Assembly (NCBI RefSeq): GCF_031501865.1
Contig: NZ_JARRCW010000002.1
Span: 124,001-188,000, forward strand
Length of the DNA stretch: 64,000 bases
Reading direction: 5' to 3'
Source: Pseudovibrio sp. M1P-2-3
Lineage (GTDB): Bacteria; Pseudomonadota; Alphaproteobacteria; Rhizobiales; Stappiaceae
This document shows, in pieces, positions 21,203 through 30,382 of the stretch. Below the pieces are notes generated by a model, which searched no databases, was not told the origin of the DNA, and was given only the letters and a program-made list of their open reading frames with translations. The position numbers and the translations under genes were made by a program. Each line of letters opens with the position of its first letter. The first letter of the stretch is position 1.

Positions 21203-22689
21203 TATGCCACCATTGCACTTTGGGGATCGAAACACTCAGGTATATACCGATCAGCAATGGCATGCAGTTCGGGTGAGGCCGTCGTCATGATGACAGTTAC
21301 AGACCCCCTTAATGTCGCAAGTGTTCGTTTCAGTGATTTTATTCCTGCTGCATCCAGCGAGATGTCAGGGCGTTCCAAAATGACTAGTTTGGCATTTCCC
21401 ACGAAGGCCTGCACAAGAGCCGCCCGTTTTACGGCTCCATCAGACAAGGGGGGCATGCCTTGAGCCCCAACCTCAGTTCTGTAACCGTCGACGAGCCGCC
21501 CTACCATTGCATCGAGCCCAAACATTTCCGAAAGCTGAAAAGCCTCCCGCTCCAAACCCGGGGTAAAGCGGGTCAGGTTTTCCAAAATACTCCCTCTTTG
21601 TAATTCGGACCGAGCTGGGACGTATCTTGTATTCTCATTTACACTCAGTGTCCTCTGACCTTCAGGCCAAAGTTGATCGACAAGCTCACGCAGAACTTCA
21701 AAGGCTTCTTGATCGGGGCTTTCATTGATAACTATTATCTCGCCCGAGCTAGCTTCCACCTGGCTTTCTCGCAATGAAATTAAGGTTGGCTGGTTAACCT
21801 GATTAAGCTCGGGAAACTCACTCTCTGGTATATATTCAGAGGCAATCTTGGCAGGTGTTTGCCGCATTAAGGTAGCTGCAATGCCCATAAGCTGAGCCGA
21901 AGCACGCCCTCCCAGTAGAGTACATGCAGCCAAGCCGCCAGTTGTCATGTTTCCGGCGAGCACCGAGGTTGCTCCAAACCCCACAACAAGGACAGTTGTC
22001 AGCAAAGCCCCACTTTGCAACAAATCCTGCTGTAGACTGGAAATCCGCTCGACTTTCTCCAATGCAATTGCACTGTTCCGCTTTTGCATACTGAAGGCGT
22101 TGAAAACCGCCCCAAAACAACCCAGAAAAATTCGATGTGGGGCCAACTTACTTATACTGCCCTCCAAATCGCGAAGGGCAGAATCTTGCTCAGCTGTGTC
22201 CCTTAGCGCTGTTCTATATGTATTTTTGTAATAGAGAAATAGAAGGGCGGAGCCCCCCCCCACAATGAGTGGAGCCAGAACCACTATTCCACCGAGATAC
22301 CAAATGAGAATGAGAAAAACGACAGCAAAGGGGGTGTCGTAAAGACCTATACGACTTTGCCCAACCCCTACATCTTTTGCCTTGTTTACAGAGGATATGG
22401 CACGGTGTGCCATCTCAGTTGAGTAACCACCATAAATGAGATTGGAGACAATTCGCTGCCAAAGGGGGTAATCATTTTTCGCTGATAGTATTGCAAATAT
22501 ATCAGAGCGAACAATTCGCAGGAACGCGGCAAGCAGAAGTGCAACAAGAACCGCAAAGAAAATTACAGCAGCAGTACCCCACGATTTATTGGGTAGAATT
22601 CTATCGTAGACTTGTAACAGAGCTAGAGGAAGAGCTAGGGCACAGATATTGACGCATACAGTGAGAAGACTCAGCCAAATGCGAGACAT
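21202..22689 (-). CDS. Type 1 secretion ABC subunit with signature motif but no Walker A
   Basis: A 495-residue protein that starts directly in the membrane domain (about residues 5-280, several hydrophobic helices) and has no N-terminal C39-like domain. In the nucleotide-binding domain the P-loop position reads INESPDQEA (321-329), so the Walker A lysine is gone. A signature-like motif LSDGAVKR (415-422) and a Walker-B-like KLVILERPD (434-442) remain. It is the first gene of the operon and overlaps the next ABC gene by one base. This protein alone should not bind ATP normally; with the downstream subunit it can form one composite ATP site. It could instead be a decaying gene, but the long intact frame and coupled start argue against that. 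Confidence 0.85.
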   Translation of the reverse strand: MSRIWLSLLTVCVNICALALPLALLQVYDRILPNKSWGTAAVIFFAVLVALLLAAFLRIVRSDIFAILSAKNDYPLWQRIVSNLIYGGYSTEMAHRAISSVNKAKDVGVGQSRIGLYDTPFAVVFLILIWYLGGIVVLAPLIVGGGSALLFLYYKNTYRTALRDTAEQDSALRDLEGSISKLAPHRIFLGCFGAVFNAFSMQKRNSAIALEKVERISSLQQDLLQSGALLTTVLVVGFGATSVLAGNMTTGGLAACTLLGGRASAQLMGIAATLMRQTPAKIASEYIPESEFPELNQVNQPTLISLRESQVEASSGEIIVINESPDQEAFEVLRELVDQLWPEGQRTLSVNENTRYVPARSELQRGSILENLTRFTPGLEREAFQLSEMFGLDAMVGRLVDGYRTEVGAQGMPPLSDGAVKRAALVQAFVGNAKLVILERPDISLDAAGIKSLKRTLATLRGSVTVIMTTASPELHAIADRYIPECFDPQSAMVA

Positions 22690-22926
22690 GACGAATACCT
22701 TTTTGAGGACATAGTAAACCGCTCAACTTTCCTCCATCAAGCACCCCTGTTGTTTAGGGTTAGCCATTTACGTATTTGCGGCAAATAAACTATGGGCTTG
22801 GATCAGTACTCATTAACCTGAATGTAAGCGACGTTTTAATATTATTTAATGATCCGTAGTTATTTCGATATAGGTATCGTAACAAGCCGAAAGCCCTGAT
22901 ATTACAATGCAGCTCCGCACTTCAAA

Positions 22927-24552
22927 CTATTCGCATTCAGGCTCCGCCTGTTTTTGAGCAGCCTCAAAATTCCACGGCAGTAGTTCATGGATGCGTTTCT
23001 GCTTGTGTCCGTTGGCGATTCTGGTCAGCGTTGTGGTGAGGTATGCCTGCGGGTTGATACCAGTCAGTTTGCAGGTCTCCATCAGTGACGCCAGAACGGC
23101 CCACGTCTTGCCGCCCGCATCATGGCCTGCAAAGAGAGCATTCTTACGATTAAGAGCCACAGGTCTGATCGTCCGCTCGACACAGTTGCTGTCCAGCTCG
23201 ATGCGGCCATCGGTCAGAAACAACGTCAAGCCATCCCACAGTTTGGCAATATAGGTGAGGGCCTTGCCCAACGGGCATTTGGGCGACACGCGGGCGCGAT
23301 GAGTGCTGAGCCATTGATGGAAGGCCTCAATAAGCGGTTTGCTGTGCTGCTGCCGTGCCTGGTGCCGCAGCTCTGCCGACTGACCGCGGATACGCTCTTC
23401 GATTTTATAAAGCTGTCCAATCTGGCGCAGGCCTTGTTCAGCTATGGGCGCTGATTTGTTGCGGGCCACTTCAAACAGTTTACGGCGGGCATGGGCCCAG
23501 CAATAAGCCAGAGGAACCGGGGAACCTTGTCGCTCCTGCAATCGATTATAACCGGTATAGCCATCCACCTGCAGCATCCCTTCAAACCCTTGCAAGATCG
23601 CTTCTGCCACCGTGCCAGATCGGGAGGGGGCGTAGGTAAACACCACGCCGGGCGGCTCCGCCCCGCTCCACGCCCGATCATCCCGGGCAAGTGCCCAGAG
23701 GTACCCTGTTTTGGTTTTCCGGCGCCCGGGATCTTGAACCGGCACCACGGTCTCATCCATGAACAACTTACTGGAGCCTTTGAGGTGGTCCTTTAGCGCC
23801 TCATAGACGGGGGTAAGTTCATAGGCACAGCGGCCCATCCAGTCGGCCAGTGTCGAGCGGTCGAGCTCAAGGCCCTGACGGGCATAAATCTGGGCTTGCC
23901 GGTAGAGGGGAAGATAGTCGCCATACTTTGAGATAACCACATGGGCCAGCAGCGCTTCGGTGGGCAGACCGGCCTCCACAATATGGCTTGGGGCTGGCGC
24001 CTGCGTAATGCCCTCTTCACAGGTACGGCAGGCATATTTGGGACGGCGGGTGACAATCACCCGAAACTGGGCCGGAATCACATCCAGGCGCTCCGATACA
24101 TCCTCCCCGATCTGATGGTACGCATGACCACAGGTACAGGTGGTGCTCTCAGGCATCACCATCACCTCAATCCGGGGCAGATGGGTCGGCAGATTGCCGC
24201 GGTTGGTGTTGCGTTTCTTCTTGTCCTTTTTCTTAGGCTGGCTGTCTTCGTCCGCTTCAGCCTGAACAGACGCGATTGCGGTTTCCAGTTCTTCCAGTTG
24301 CAACTGGATCTGGTCCGGATGGATCTTTTCCGATCTTGAACCAAACAAGGCGCGCTTGTAATCTGCCAGCAGTTTTTCCAGCTGTACGATACGCGCATCC
24401 TGCGCCGTTACCCGCTGTTCAGCGGCGGCGAGCTTGACTTTTAACATGTCAATGTCATCGGGACAGGAAGCAGGATTTTGCATGGCAAAGGTATAGCAGA
24501 AACAGTCAGTTACCCCTAGGTCACTCATTGGATATTCCTGACTATTCAACAC
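22927..24552 (-). CDS. tnpC: IS66 transposase TnpC
   Basis: A 541-residue transposase catalysing movement of the IS66 element. It has an N-terminal coiled coil (LKVKLAAAEQR... about residues 36-75), a lysine-rich linker, a zinc-binding segment (CTCGH ... ACRTCEEG) and the IS66 catalytic core (for example LFMDETVVPVQDPG, YCWAHARRKLFEVA, DSNCVERTIRPVALNRKN). The ATG at 24552 overlaps the tnpB stop by 11 bases; an internal ATG at 24483 (MQNPAS) is a possible alternative start. The frame is intact, unlike the second copy, which has a one-base deletion in the zinc-binding region. Confidence 0.92.
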   Translation of the reverse strand: MLNSQEYPMSDLGVTDCFCYTFAMQNPASCPDDIDMLKVKLAAAEQRVTAQDARIVQLEKLLADYKRALFGSRSEKIHPDQIQLQLEELETAIASVQAEADEDSQPKKKDKKKRNTNRGNLPTHLPRIEVMVMPESTTCTCGHAYHQIGEDVSERLDVIPAQFRVIVTRRPKYACRTCEEGITQAPAPSHIVEAGLPTEALLAHVVISKYGDYLPLYRQAQIYARQGLELDRSTLADWMGRCAYELTPVYEALKDHLKGSSKLFMDETVVPVQDPGRRKTKTGYLWALARDDRAWSGAEPPGVVFTYAPSRSGTVAEAILQGFEGMLQVDGYTGYNRLQERQGSPVPLAYCWAHARRKLFEVARNKSAPIAEQGLRQIGQLYKIEERIRGQSAELRHQARQQHSKPLIEAFHQWLSTHRARVSPKCPLGKALTYIAKLWDGLTLFLTDGRIELDSNCVERTIRPVALNRKNALFAGHDAGGKTWAVLASLMETCKLTGINPQAYLTTTLTRIANGHKQKRIHELLPWNFEAAQKQAEPECE

Positions 24553-24895
24553 CTTGCGGCGCTTTTACTTCCAAAGCTCTCACCTTGCGCCAGTCAAGAC
24601 CGCTAAACAGGGCTTCGAACTGGGCGTGAGACAGGTTCATCACCCCATTGCGGATTTGCGGCCAGCAAAACAGCGTCTCTTCGAGCCGTTTATAGACCAG
24701 CACCAAGCCGGTACCATCCCAATAAACAAGCTTCATGGCGTCCCCGCGTCTGGAGCGAAACACAAACACCGTGCCGGTAAACGGGTCCAACCGTAACTCG
24801 TTTTGCACCAAGGCGGCCAGGCCATTATGGCCTTTGCGAAAGTCAACCGGCTCTGTCGCTATCAAAATCCGTAGATGCTGCGCCGGCAGGATCAT
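24542..24895 (-). CDS. tnpB: IS66 accessory protein TnpB
   Basis: A 117-residue IS66 TnpB (Orf2 family) needed with TnpA and TnpC for transposition. Family motifs are visible: PVDFRKGHNGLAALV, GTVFVFRSRRGD, LVYWDGTGLVLVYKRLE and FSGLDWRKVRAL. Start and stop overlap the neighbouring genes (ATGA with tnpA, 11 bases with tnpC), typical of translational coupling. Confidence 0.93.
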   Translation of the reverse strand: MILPAQHLRILIATEPVDFRKGHNGLAALVQNELRLDPFTGTVFVFRSRRGDAMKLVYWDGTGLVLVYKRLEETLFCWPQIRNGVMNLSHAQFEALFSGLDWRKVRALEVKAPQGVE

Positions 24896-25317
24896 CGATG
24901 CGCCTCCAACGCCAGGACAAGCTCAGCAAGGTGGCTCACTGGAATGTCAGATGGCAAATCCAGCTTAACCCGGCCAACCTTCAGCCGAATGGTTCCAAGG
25001 GACGCCTTATCGCGGGGGGAGTGAATGGGGTCTGAAGAATACTCAGGCGGAAGGCTTTCCAACTCCTGCTCTTGCGCAACCTCCTCTTGAAGTACCAAGG
25101 CTGCAAAGTTGGGCAGCGCCGCATTTTGATCTATTTGATCTTCATCTTCGGAGCTATCTGGTTCACTGACCTGTCGGCGCCAGTGGTAGATTTGCGAGCG
25201 GGAGACACTGTGGCGTCTGGCAGCGTTTGTAACACCAAGGCTATAGCTGTCCTTGAGTATCTGCACCCGCTGTAACGCTTGTGCTGAAGTGCTATTTAAA
25301 CTTGTAAGGTCAGACAT
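24892..25317 (-). CDS. tnpA: IS66 TnpA (helix-turn-helix)
   Basis: A 141-residue protein with an N-terminal helix-turn-helix (YSLGVTNAARRHSVSRSQIYHWRRQV, about residues 25-50) and a C-terminal conserved segment (IRLKVGRVKLDLPSDIP). It is the first gene of the IS66 operon. Its start follows a GGAGGAT ribosome site. Confidence 0.92.
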   Translation of the reverse strand: MSDLTSLNSTSAQALQRVQILKDSYSLGVTNAARRHSVSRSQIYHWRRQVSEPDSSEDEDQIDQNAALPNFAALVLQEEVAQEQELESLPPEYSSDPIHSPRDKASLGTIRLKVGRVKLDLPSDIPVSHLAELVLALEAHR

Positions 25318-25395
25318 GGATCCTCCTGATGTGATTTCGGAGGACTATGGAAGTCCTAACTACCTATGAACAGGTGGGGTGAAAACACCACATAC

Positions 25396-26129
25396 AATTT
25401 TTTGGCAGAGCAGTTGAAAGAAACGCAAACACAGATCAAGGCGCTGGAAAGAAAGCTTAACGAGTGGCACACCGACAATGAAGACAGCAAACGGCTGGAG
25501 ACGATTCCCGGAGTTGGCGTCATCACTGCGACCGCGCTGGTTGCAACAATCGGCGATGTTACCCAGTTCCGCAGTGCCCGCCAGCTTGCCGCATGGCTCG
25601 GCTTGGTGCCTAAACAGTACTCGAGCGGCGGTAAGGAAAAATTAGGAAGAATATCGAAACGCGGTGACGGCTATCTGCGCAAGCTTCTGGTTCACGGGGC
25701 AAGGACAAGTTTGGGCTGGTCCCGGCGAAAACAGGACGGTTTGTCCCAGTGGCAAAAGGCATTGCTTGAACGGCGCCCGACCAACGTAGTCCTGGTTGCC
25801 ATGGCCAATAAAATGGCGCGCACCGTCTGGGCCCTGCTCAGCAAGTCGCAAACATATCGGTACAACTCAGTGGAAGTATAAAGCGTCGTATTAAAACCAA
25901 TTGCGAGGGTGATCGTGATGTGATGGCAAAACAGGGTAACCGGGACCAACTAACCCCGTGGCATTGTCGGAGCTTCGAGCTCGCCAACTTGATTGGGTGT
26001 TGGTCTACGAATTCCATCAGGGCCAGCGGAATAGACCGCGCAAACAGGCCGGATAGATGACTGAAAACCTACATTGCTAAAACTCATAAAACGCTTGCAA
26101 TCCGGGGCGTGTTCATAGATGGCAATGCC
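25396..26129 (+). pseudogene. 5'-truncated IS110 transposase plus element 3' end
   Basis: From 25396 the sequence matches the intact IS110 copy at 35422-36155 for 734 bp with only about three differences (for example S in place of N in KQYSSGG). The coding part ends at 25881. The first half, including the DEDD catalytic acids, is missing and replaced by the IS66 edge. An apparent start (MNRWGENTTY) comes from that edge and is not authentic. The C-terminal part with IPGVGVITATALVATIGD is retained. With the full copy it forms direct repeats around the azapteridine-like gene island. Confidence 0.9.
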
Positions 26130-26295
26130 TGTTGCACTGTTGAAACTGCAAAGTGCGTCGTCCACATTGAAGGCCCTTCCTGCGAAGCCCTATCATGCGG
26201 CGACACGTCTCAACCGCGAAGACAACCATGCTCCTGGCTATCCCTCACTGGGGAAAATACTTGACTTCGAGGTTGCGATTAGACAACTCCATCAG
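26130..26295. other. Short unassigned stretch between IS110 scar and island operon
   Basis: These 166 bases separate the IS110 end from the ribA-like stop codon. No credible gene, terminator hairpin or known IS end was recognised. Whatever once followed ribA in the operon may have been lost here when the IS arrived. Confidence 0.4.
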
Positions 26296-26961
26296 CTATG
26301 TGCCCATTGGACCTTCAAGCTCATCGAGAGAATGCCCTTTATCTCTTTTTGCCATCAAATACTTTATGTTTTGCGTGGTCACATGTGTAGCGGTTTGCTT
26401 TACTTCCGTGATCTCTAATTGCGCACGACTTAACGTGGAGACTTTTTCAGGATTATTCGTAACCAATGAAAACCGTTTGATTTTCAGCGCCTTCAGCATT
26501 TTTGCTGCGATCAGGAAATCTCTCCCATCCTCTGGAAAATCTAAACTTCGGTTCGCCTCGAATGTATCTTGCCCTGAATCCTGTAGAAGATATGCCTCGA
26601 GCTTTGAGTACAGTCCAATTCCGCGGCCTTCTTGGCGAAGATAGATCAAAACGCCATCATTGTATTTCATTTGCTCTATAAAATCAGCAAGCTGGGCACC
26701 ACAATCACAACGTTTAGAACCAAACAAATCGCCGGTAATACATTCTGAGTGAACCCGTACGAAAGGATTTGTCGCAACTTCAGGATCACCAAAAATCACG
26801 GCAAAGTGCTCCTCGTCGTACCCTGCCCCTTTGAAACTAATAAAACGAACACGCTCGCTATCAAGACCGTCGAGATCAATTAAGACATCTGAACGAACTT
26901 CCATTTCATCCGCATTATCTACCAATTCTTGGTCATGTACGACACTTGCGAGATTTGTCAT
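26296..26961 (-). CDS. ribA: GTP cyclohydrolase II (ToxB/RibA-like)
   Basis: A 221-residue stand-alone GTP cyclohydrolase II. It would open GTP to 2,5-diamino-6-ribosylamino-4(3H)-pyrimidinone 5'-phosphate, formate and pyrophosphate. The zinc site is intact (HSEC, C74; RCDCG, C85 and C87). Also present are RQEGRGIGL, the catalytic tyrosine (Y124 in LEAYLLQ), and D145/R147 in DGRDF, matching D126/R128 of the E. coli enzyme. The ribosome site is GGGAGG. It is the last gene of the island operon, 24 bases after the second WD40 gene. No other riboflavin genes are nearby, and the company of WD40 and SUMF1-fold genes points to a ToxB-type role in azapteridine synthesis instead of vitamin supply. That assignment is inference from gene content. 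Confidence 0.92.
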   Translation of the reverse strand: MTNLASVVHDQELVDNADEMEVRSDVLIDLDGLDSERVRFISFKGAGYDEEHFAVIFGDPEVATNPFVRVHSECITGDLFGSKRCDCGAQLADFIEQMKYNDGVLIYLRQEGRGIGLYSKLEAYLLQDSGQDTFEANRSLDFPEDGRDFLIAAKMLKALKIKRFSLVTNNPEKVSTLSRAQLEITEVKQTATHVTTQNIKYLMAKRDKGHSLDELEGPMGT

Positions 26962-26985
26962 TTGAACTACCTCCCGTATAGTGAG

Positions 26986-28683
26986 TTAAGGATGTACTGA
27001 ATAGAGGCGACCATCATAGGAGCCTGCAATAAATGCCTGAGTTGCCTCATCCCAGGTTAGAGATGAGATACCTGACAACGTCGGTCTGACAGGTTTTCCA
27101 GTCCAGTTCTTCCTATTAACGTCAAATACTTGAATAGTCCCGCCATAACTACCAGAAGCGATCAAGTCTCCTCGACTGCTTGAAGCCACACATTTTATCG
27201 AATGTCGGTGAGAACTCTTAAATACATCAGGTGACGAAACTCCGTTTCTCCAAAGACGCAAAGTTAAATCTCGAGAAACAGTCGCAAAACCACTTTCATA
27301 AACACAAAGATCATTCACGATACCATCATGAGCACTTCCGATTTCGCTGGTTACTTCTAAAGTATCAACATCCGTATACTTAATCTCACCATCCGAGGTG
27401 CCTGTCGCAATGATACCGTTCTGACAAGCAATTCCTTTGATAGCTCCTGAGTGAACTTTGACTACTTTTGTCTCAGCCGGATCTTTTACGTTTAAATAGA
27501 TTACATGACCCGAATATGTGCCCACAGCAAGAAAAGTAGCCGCAGCGGATTTCACGATTACTGCACAATTCAATGGTGAATTATGTCTATATAACTCGGT
27601 GGCTGTTAAAGCATCAAAAACGATGCCGGCTTGCCCCCCAGCAAAAATTTGCCCGTTATCCTCGACCACAAAATTGCATAACGTGCCTAAGTTAGCGATC
27701 TCCGCACCGCTCTTTTCCAAAACTCCGGCATCTCCGACGGAATAAATACCGTCGCTGCCAGCAAAAACAGCATTCACACCGGGGATTGGTCCTACACGAT
27801 CTGTATCCCAAACATCAGATGCTAAGTCCCAGGTTGCATATGTCGTCCCAAATGTTGCAAAAGCTATCACGTTTTCAGTTAGGAAACTCGCAGATCTAGC
27901 CCAGATACATCTTGGGAAGGTTGATGTTTTGATCTTTGCTTCTAATGATCCCTTATTCAGATCCCAGATATGAACTCGATTATCATACCCCAATGAGACC
28001 AAACGCCTTTCTGCATCATCAGCAAATAACAACTTGATTGCAGTTGTGTGGGCATCGAAAAAAGTAACATTATCATATGGATCGATGGACGCGATAGAAC
28101 CATCACTGTTCCCTGCCAGAATTGTTCCATCTGTCAGAGTTACAAGAGTATCTATATCTACCCCGTCAATCGATCTAACTGCACGACATTCCCCAGTAAG
28201 AGTATCCCAAGTACGAATTGTTCCATCCATGCCACATGATTGAAGCGTTCGATTATCTTTGCCCCAATCAAAATTCTCGATTAACCCTGTGTGTCCTACC
28301 AACCGCTTCTTGAACACACCATGAAGATCATGCACGGAAAGAGTGCCATCAAATGAACTAGTTGCTATTTGCTGCCCATCCGGAGAAAAAGCAGCTTTAG
28401 AAACATCATCAGCGTGAACAGAAATTACACCGATCAATCGCATATCGGGAACACTCCAAACTCTAGCGGTGTAATCACTGCTAGAGCTAACCAGTAGAGT
28501 GCCATCAGGCGAAAAGTCGCATTGATTGACGAGATGATCATGTCGACCACATGCAAGTGCTTTGTTGGTCTGAGCACACCACAGGATGAGCTGATTGTCG
28601 TAACCCGCAGTCGCAATATACTTATCAGAAAAAGTGGCCAGACCGCTGATTGGTCCGACATGAAAAATAGAATAAGCATTCAT
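26986..28683 (-). CDS. WD40 beta-propeller protein (ToxC-like), second of two
   Basis: A 565-residue protein made almost entirely of WD40-type blades. Typical strand/turn signatures recur about every 40 residues: HDHLVNQCDFSPDGTLLVSSSSDYTARVWSV, HADDVSKAAFSPDGQQIATSS, SCGMDGTIRTWD and SGSYGGTIQVFDV (shown in part). No enzymatic motif or signal peptide is seen. The ribosome site is GAGGAGG. It lies between the SUMF1-fold gene (12-base gap) and ribA (24-base gap). In toxoflavin clusters a WD-repeat protein (ToxC) accompanies GTP cyclohydrolase II and the SUMF1-fold ToxD; this gene is the closer match in length and regularity. A role as catalyst, carrier or scaffold cannot be read from the sequence. 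Confidence 0.85.
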   Translation of the reverse strand: MNAYSIFHVGPISGLATFSDKYIATAGYDNQLILWCAQTNKALACGRHDHLVNQCDFSPDGTLLVSSSSDYTARVWSVPDMRLIGVISVHADDVSKAAFSPDGQQIATSSFDGTLSVHDLHGVFKKRLVGHTGLIENFDWGKDNRTLQSCGMDGTIRTWDTLTGECRAVRSIDGVDIDTLVTLTDGTILAGNSDGSIASIDPYDNVTFFDAHTTAIKLLFADDAERRLVSLGYDNRVHIWDLNKGSLEAKIKTSTFPRCIWARSASFLTENVIAFATFGTTYATWDLASDVWDTDRVGPIPGVNAVFAGSDGIYSVGDAGVLEKSGAEIANLGTLCNFVVEDNGQIFAGGQAGIVFDALTATELYRHNSPLNCAVIVKSAAATFLAVGTYSGHVIYLNVKDPAETKVVKVHSGAIKGIACQNGIIATGTSDGEIKYTDVDTLEVTSEIGSAHDGIVNDLCVYESGFATVSRDLTLRLWRNGVSSPDVFKSSHRHSIKCVASSSRGDLIASGSYGGTIQVFDVNRKNWTGKPVRPTLSGISSLTWDEATQAFIAGSYDGRLYSVHP

Positions 28684-28695
28684 TGTATCGCCTCC

Positions 28696-29700
28696 TCAAG
28701 ATGCGTCCATAGCAACACGGAAACCCATAGCGTAAAGATCTGAGTGATAACGTCCATGGCGTCGAGTTACGCGACAAAGATCTGCATATCTTGCGAAGCT
28801 GCCACCACGAGCGATCCTATATGCTTGTCTATCCCGATTAAGGTCATCAGTGATATGTACCCCACCTGGGTATGGAGCATAATTACTACTCGTATACTCC
28901 TCGACATTGCCGGACATATCAAAGCATCCCACCCATGAGCGCCCTTGAGGGTAAATCCCTACAGGCGTCGTAAAATTTATTTTAGATTCAGCAGTGTTTG
29001 CATTCTCGACATGGAACTTATCTCCCCAAGGATAAACTTTCGATCCTGCTGCACATTCCCATTCAGGCTCACTTGGAAGACGAAAAGTTAGTCCTGTTTT
29101 GTCGCTCAACCACGCGCAGTAGTGATCTGCTGTCTTTTCACTAACCGTGAAAACAGGATGATTAGCGAACTCTGCAGGGTAGCGTCCTAATGACCATGAC
29201 GACGGTATTTCAGAATTAGGATTATCTAGCAAAAATGCTAAATACTCTGAATTCGTAACAGGATAAGTTGCGATTCTATAGGGAGATAGATGTATCGTAT
29301 ATCGTGGACATTCTTTTTCAATCCATTCGCGAATTACGCCCACATCAGAAAACTCAGAAACCACTTCATCAACGGCTTCATAAGGTAGCCCAAGATCTAC
29401 TTGACCGCCCTCTACTTGAACCATTTGGGGGACTTGCCCTGGTCTAATTCTAGGATCTCCCAAAAGGGCTAGAAGCATACCGCTTGCAAGACGATCATTA
29501 AACCGTCCAACCTCCAGTCCACGACAAGCCCGCTCAACTATCTCCTCTCCATCATTCCCAACTAAATGACTGATCGATTGCGACACCTCTTCAGGTAGAG
29601 ATAAATCAGAGCACACAGCAGGTGGTTTAGTCGCGTCGACATCCATCCCATCTTCAGAGAATGATTGAATATTCGGACATTCCTCGGCAATCTTCTGCAT
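28696..29700 (-). CDS. SUMF1/FGE-fold enzyme (ToxD-like)
   Basis: A 334-residue protein. About 130 N-terminal residues of uncertain fold precede a formylglycine-generating-enzyme/SUMF1 domain (about 135-334). Landmarks are YPVTNSEYLAF, RLPSEPEWE (207-215), YPWGD (223-227), GCFDMSGNVEEYT, RGGSF (298-302) and GFRVA at the end. Of the two cysteines used by true FGE, the position matching the second is kept (C309) and the first is arginine (R304), so sulfatase activation is unlikely. The family also includes oxygen-dependent enzymes of small-molecule pathways. It has a GGGAGG ribosome site and follows the flavoprotein gene. Together with GTP cyclohydrolase II and WD40 proteins this matches the toxD position in azapteridine clusters. 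Confidence 0.85.
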   Translation of the reverse strand: MQKIAEECPNIQSFSEDGMDVDATKPPAVCSDLSLPEEVSQSISHLVGNDGEEIVERACRGLEVGRFNDRLASGMLLALLGDPRIRPGQVPQMVQVEGGQVDLGLPYEAVDEVVSEFSDVGVIREWIEKECPRYTIHLSPYRIATYPVTNSEYLAFLLDNPNSEIPSSWSLGRYPAEFANHPVFTVSEKTADHYCAWLSDKTGLTFRLPSEPEWECAAGSKVYPWGDKFHVENANTAESKINFTTPVGIYPQGRSWVGCFDMSGNVEEYTSSNYAPYPGGVHITDDLNRDRQAYRIARGGSFARYADLCRVTRRHGRYHSDLYAMGFRVAMDAS

Positions 29701-29779
29701 TATCTTGCCCTCCCAAGATCAAAGTTTGCAGAAGTTTTGCGACATAACGCAAAACTATAATTATGAGCACGCCATCACG

Positions 29780-30382
29780 TTATGACATGCCGTACTTAAA
29801 CTCTACATCATTAACTATCCCGCTGTTTCGCACATTAAGAAGTGCAGCAGAATATTGAGCAAGCATACGAATGCCGTAGTCGAGTCTATCCCTCAAACGA
29901 TCATTGTCCTCATTTAGCTCGCCATTAAAAAGGCTCTCTACATTTCTCAAAATCACATGATCAGGTAGATAACAAATGTGACTGTTCTTATAGGCAAAGG
30001 CTCGTAACTCAGTCATCGGAGCAAATCCTCCTTCACCTGCTGAAACAGACACTATCAAAGCAGGCTTGTGACCAGTTTCTTTTACACTCGCGAGCATGAG
30101 TAGGTTTTTTAGACGAGGTGGAACCATCCCACCCCATTCTGGAGTAACAATGATAAAAGCGTCAGAAGATGCCAAGTTCTCTGAGGTTTCAAACCATCCA
30201 TCCCAAGAAGAATGTCCGTCCCACACTCCTTCATTCCATATCTCGATGTCAGCAGAACAAAGTTCAATTCTATCAACTTCACCAAAAGCATTTAGTACAG
30301 CAGGCATGTTAGACAGATAGTCTGTTATTCTACTACTTTGAGACTTTTCTCTATGACTCCCGTTAATTATACAAAGTTTCAT
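29780..30382 (-). CDS. NADPH-dependent FMN reductase-like flavoprotein
   Basis: A 200-residue flavodoxin-fold protein. The phosphate-binding loop reads GSHREKS (8-14) and the second flavin-contact loop reads TPEWGG (80-85), followed by VPPRLKNLL, as in NAD(P)H:FMN reductases of the ArsH/azoreductase-like group. Its start overlaps the stop of the WD40 gene upstream (ATGA), so translation is coupled. In this operon it may provide reduced flavin or carry out a redox step on the pyrimidine/triazine intermediate. I am not aware of a counterpart in the core toxoflavin gene set, so its role is inferred only from position. Confidence 0.8.
   Translation of the reverse strand: MKLCIINGSHREKSQSSRITDYLSNMPAVLNAFGEVDRIELCSADIEIWNEGVWDGHSSWDGWFETSENLASSDAFIIVTPEWGGMVPPRLKNLLMLASVKETGHKPALIVSVSAGEGGFAPMTELRAFAYKNSHICYLPDHVILRNVESLFNGELNEDNDRLRDRLDYGIRMLAQYSAALLNVRNSGIVNDVEFKYGMS

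Larger units (their letters stand above)
22927..25395 (-). mobile_element. IS66-family element, copy 1
   Basis: Three overlapping minus-strand genes in the IS66 order tnpA-tnpB-tnpC, all open. The upstream edge (about 25318-25395) shares about 75 bp with the matching edge of the second copy near 56150-56226. Beyond it the sequence changes abruptly to IS110 coding sequence at 25396. I could not identify the terminal inverted repeats, so the 22927 boundary is only the end of tnpC. Confidence 0.85.

Noticed and set aside
25366-25881. 171-codon gene starting MNRWGENTTY
   Set aside because: The first codons come from the IS66 edge and the rest is the 3' half of an IS110 transposase, so the apparent start is a junction artefact.
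26296-26961. Housekeeping riboflavin synthesis role for the GTP cyclohydrolase II
   Set aside because: No ribB, ribD, ribE or ribH gene is near and no FMN riboswitch is visible; its operon partners fit azapteridine synthesis better. It is not excluded as a secondary role.
28696-29700. Sulfatase-maturating formylglycine-generating enzyme
   Set aside because: The first active cysteine is replaced by Arg304 and no sulfatase gene is present.
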